NCBI RefSeq assembly: GCF_001638985.1
Contig: NW_017265135.1
Location: 62,001 to 126,000, forward strand
Length of the DNA: 64,000 bases
Origin: Phycomyces blakesleeanus NRRL 1555(-)
Taxonomy: Eukaryota; Mucoromycota; Mucoromycetes; Mucorales; Phycomycetaceae
Direction of reading: 5' to 3'
Shown: positions 62,319 through 64,000 of the stretch, one piece after another
Numbering within the stretch: the stretch's first letter is position 1
How the letters are laid out: each line of letters opens with the position of its first letter
The notes under the pieces: generated by a model
Seen by the model: the letters and a program-made list of their open reading frames with translations, nothing else
Told to the model about the DNA's origin: nothing
The model's database searches: none
Translations under genes and position numbers: made by a program

Positions 62319-62699
62319 TGTGATTATCTTTCTTTCTTTCCTTTCTTACGCTGTGTCAATACTTTGGATTGCTTGTACTTGTAAATACGTTTAGAGGAAA
62401 GGTTTTTTTTTATTATTATTTTACTATTGACTCTTTGTTCTTTCTTACGTGTCCATTTTATTTCTTTTATACGAACCCGGATAAGCCCTTTCTTTTATTT
62501 TACTTTTTCTGCATCTTTGCTTTGTCTTTTAAAGAAGTGTATTTCTTACAGTCAGACTGTTTCTCTCTTTCTATGAGGTTTTTTTTTGTTTTAGGTTTTT
62601 TCCTTTTTACCTTTTTTTTTTAAACCCTTTATAGAAAAATAGAACATCTTTGACTTCAAAAGCTTGTGTATTTTGTTTTGTTTTGCTATTGTTATTGTT

Positions 62700-62734
<35 letters not shown>

Positions 62735-62816
62735 CGTTGTTTTACATTGGCTTATACATATATATGTATTGATCAATTGATTATTTGTTTGTCGTGTAAA
62801 AAAAAAGGGGGAGCTC
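62319..62816. other. Convergent intergenic region, GTT repeat
   Basis: (GTT)n at 62700-62735; T-rich 3' region of DHH1. Confidence 0.5.
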
Positions 62817-63294
62817 TTAGCTCAAATCTTCCTCATCATCAAAATCGTCTCCAAAATCTATGATTTGTAGGTGTAAGCCTCAAAATATTTTGGTACAAAG
62901 AAGAAAATAAGCCGTAACATAGACTCTTACCATGAAAGAAATCCTTGTTAAGTCCCTTGGACATTGTAAAATTGAGGGGGTCAAGTTTGGTGCTCAGGTC
63001 GTTCCAAGCTAATGAAGAATCTTGATAGATGTTTGGACCTTGATTACCGAAATCTGCATAGTAACCTTTATGATCGGTCTCATTAGCGCTACTGTTGGGT
63101 ACGTAATTGAAAGGAGCTGTCGATTCAAACTCATTGTTTTCATCCTCGTCATCGTCTTCCATCATTGGATCATCATCTTCAACTTCAGGAGAAGCTAATC
63201 AATTTTGATAGTTAGATTAGATGTTTTCAGCGCAGAATCAATAAAACACACCTTCACGTTGCATACTCCATCGCTGTCTGGATTGGTCTGTCAT
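62817..63294 (-). CDS. Small acidic protein resembling COP9-signalosome subunit 9 / CSNAP (115 aa, 3 exons)
   Basis: Exons (minus) 63294-63252, 63194-62931, 62857-62817; introns 57 and 73 nt. The N-terminus is MTDQSRQRWSMQRE, followed by an acidic stretch (EDDDPMMEDDDEDENNEFE). The C-terminus is LNKDFFHDFGDDFDDEEDLS, strikingly like the FFNDF-x-DLFDDDD tail of human CSNAP, the part that docks on the signalosome. The longer N-terminus is unlike the 57-aa human protein, so the call is tentative. The acceptor of exon 2 is GATTAG. Confidence 0.6.
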
Positions 63295-63800
63295 ATTGGA
63301 TGTGTTTAAAGAGTATGCGTGTGTGTGCGTGTGTGTGTGTGTGTGTGGAAGATTGAGGAACCCAGACGGAGATTGATTTGATTGGTTGCATTGACACATT
63401 GTGATTCTTCCAGAGGTCTATCCACAGACGCGCACTTTGACCGCAGCGCAGGAAAAGAAAAACAAATTGAAGAAAATTACTATTGGGCATACTGCTTAAA
63501 GATATACTCGAATTATTTTTTTTTCATGTATTTCTTCAAGTACATTACAATAGAAGAATCCTTTAAAGAAATTTCCTGCCCTTATTTACTATTATTTATT
63601 GCCCACACAATAAATAGCTTTCTTTCCCATCTCATAAGTAGTGTACACCTACACACATATACATACACACATCTTACCTGCCAAAAAAAAAGCAGTCTTG
63701 AGCGGTGGCTGAAAAAAGATGTTTGCTCTCTACTCTCTCTCTCATTCTCTTTCTGCACATGCTCAAGTAGCACACACATTTTTTTTCTTTTATTATTCTC
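63295..63800. other. Divergent promoter region
   Basis: GT microsatellite at 63318-63348. Shared upstream region of the acidic-protein gene (-) and the next gene (+). Confidence 0.5.
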
Positions 63801-64000
63801 ATGGCGACCACTGCCAAACACCAGGACAAGGCTTCGAGACTGCTCAAAGGTGCCAATGGTGTCCAAAAAAACAATGTGGAGTCTCTTCTCAGCAGAGCTA
63901 TCAAGTTCCGCAAGTCACGCTACGTAGACGACAAACTTGAGATGTTCAAACGTAAATACGCTCCCATCAATTCAACAACCGGAGTCGTTCACAAAGCAGA
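63801..64000 (+). CDS. 5' end of an unidentified gene (runs off the window)
   Basis: ATG at 63801 in good context, open to the window end (66 codons): MATTAKHQDKASRLLKG.. LLSRAIKFRKSRYVDDKLEM.. APINSTTGVVHKA. Highly coding composition, basic and helical. No family recognised from this part. Confidence 0.6.
   Translation, partial: MATTAKHQDKASRLLKGANGVQKNNVESLLSRAIKFRKSRYVDDKLEMFKRKYAPINSTTGVVHKA

Overview
The window looks like nuclear DNA of a zygomycete-type fungus, most likely Mucoromycota/Mucorales. The reasons are: AT-rich intergenic DNA full of TA, GT and homopolymer microsatellites; genes with several short (about 55-150 nt) GT-AG introns; conserved fungal housekeeping proteins; a carotenoid-cleavage-oxygenase-family gene; expanded F-box/LRR and C2H2 families; and Tc1-type and other transposon relics. 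I saw no prokaryotic operons, tRNA, rRNA or CRISPR array. Exon coordinates below were deduced by hand from splice sites and codon phase; every multi-exon model closes in frame.

Layout. 0-5 kb: a dispersed non-coding repeat interrupted by a complete Tc1-like transposon whose transposase has one nonsense codon. 5-16 kb: a small unknown gene (-), a cyclase-family (PF04199) hydrolase (+), a hot-dog thioesterase (+), methionine aminopeptidase 2 (-), a small TA-flanked MITE, hairpins and a broken PD-(D/E)XK transposase-like gene. 17-22 kb: an F-box/LRR gene, a gene that appears to be a Tc1 transposase DNA-binding domain joined to a Ser/Thr-rich N-terminus, and a small conserved-looking protein gene. 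22-37 kb, all on the minus strand: Ssh4/Ear1-like ubiquitin-ligase adaptor, Bcs1 AAA chaperone, Rab32-type GTPase, SLF2/CANIN-like SMC5/6 factor, Pmp3 proteolipid, a carotenoid-oxygenase-like protein lacking three of four iron histidines, and a GNAT acetyltransferase. 39-42 kb: a second F-box paralogue. 43-58 kb: accessory DNA with inverted-repeat elements, a second copy of the long repeat (an empty site for the Tc1 insertion), a decayed Tc1 transposase, three related C2H2 zinc-finger genes and a TnpB/Fanzor-like C-terminal fragment. 60-64 kb: Dhh1 DEAD-box helicase, a small acidic COPS9-like protein (-), and the 5' end of an unidentified gene that runs off the window.

How it fits together. 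The housekeeping genes are unrelated in function (protein maturation, respiratory complex III assembly, vesicle traffic, genome stability, mRNA decay) and show no cluster logic. The interesting parts are (i) the paralogue pairs and trios that flank transposon-rich DNA, (ii) host genes that look transposon-derived, (iii) three introns that only close in frame as GC-AG introns with a GCAAGT donor, and (iv) the carotenoid-oxygenase-like protein that should not bind iron normally.
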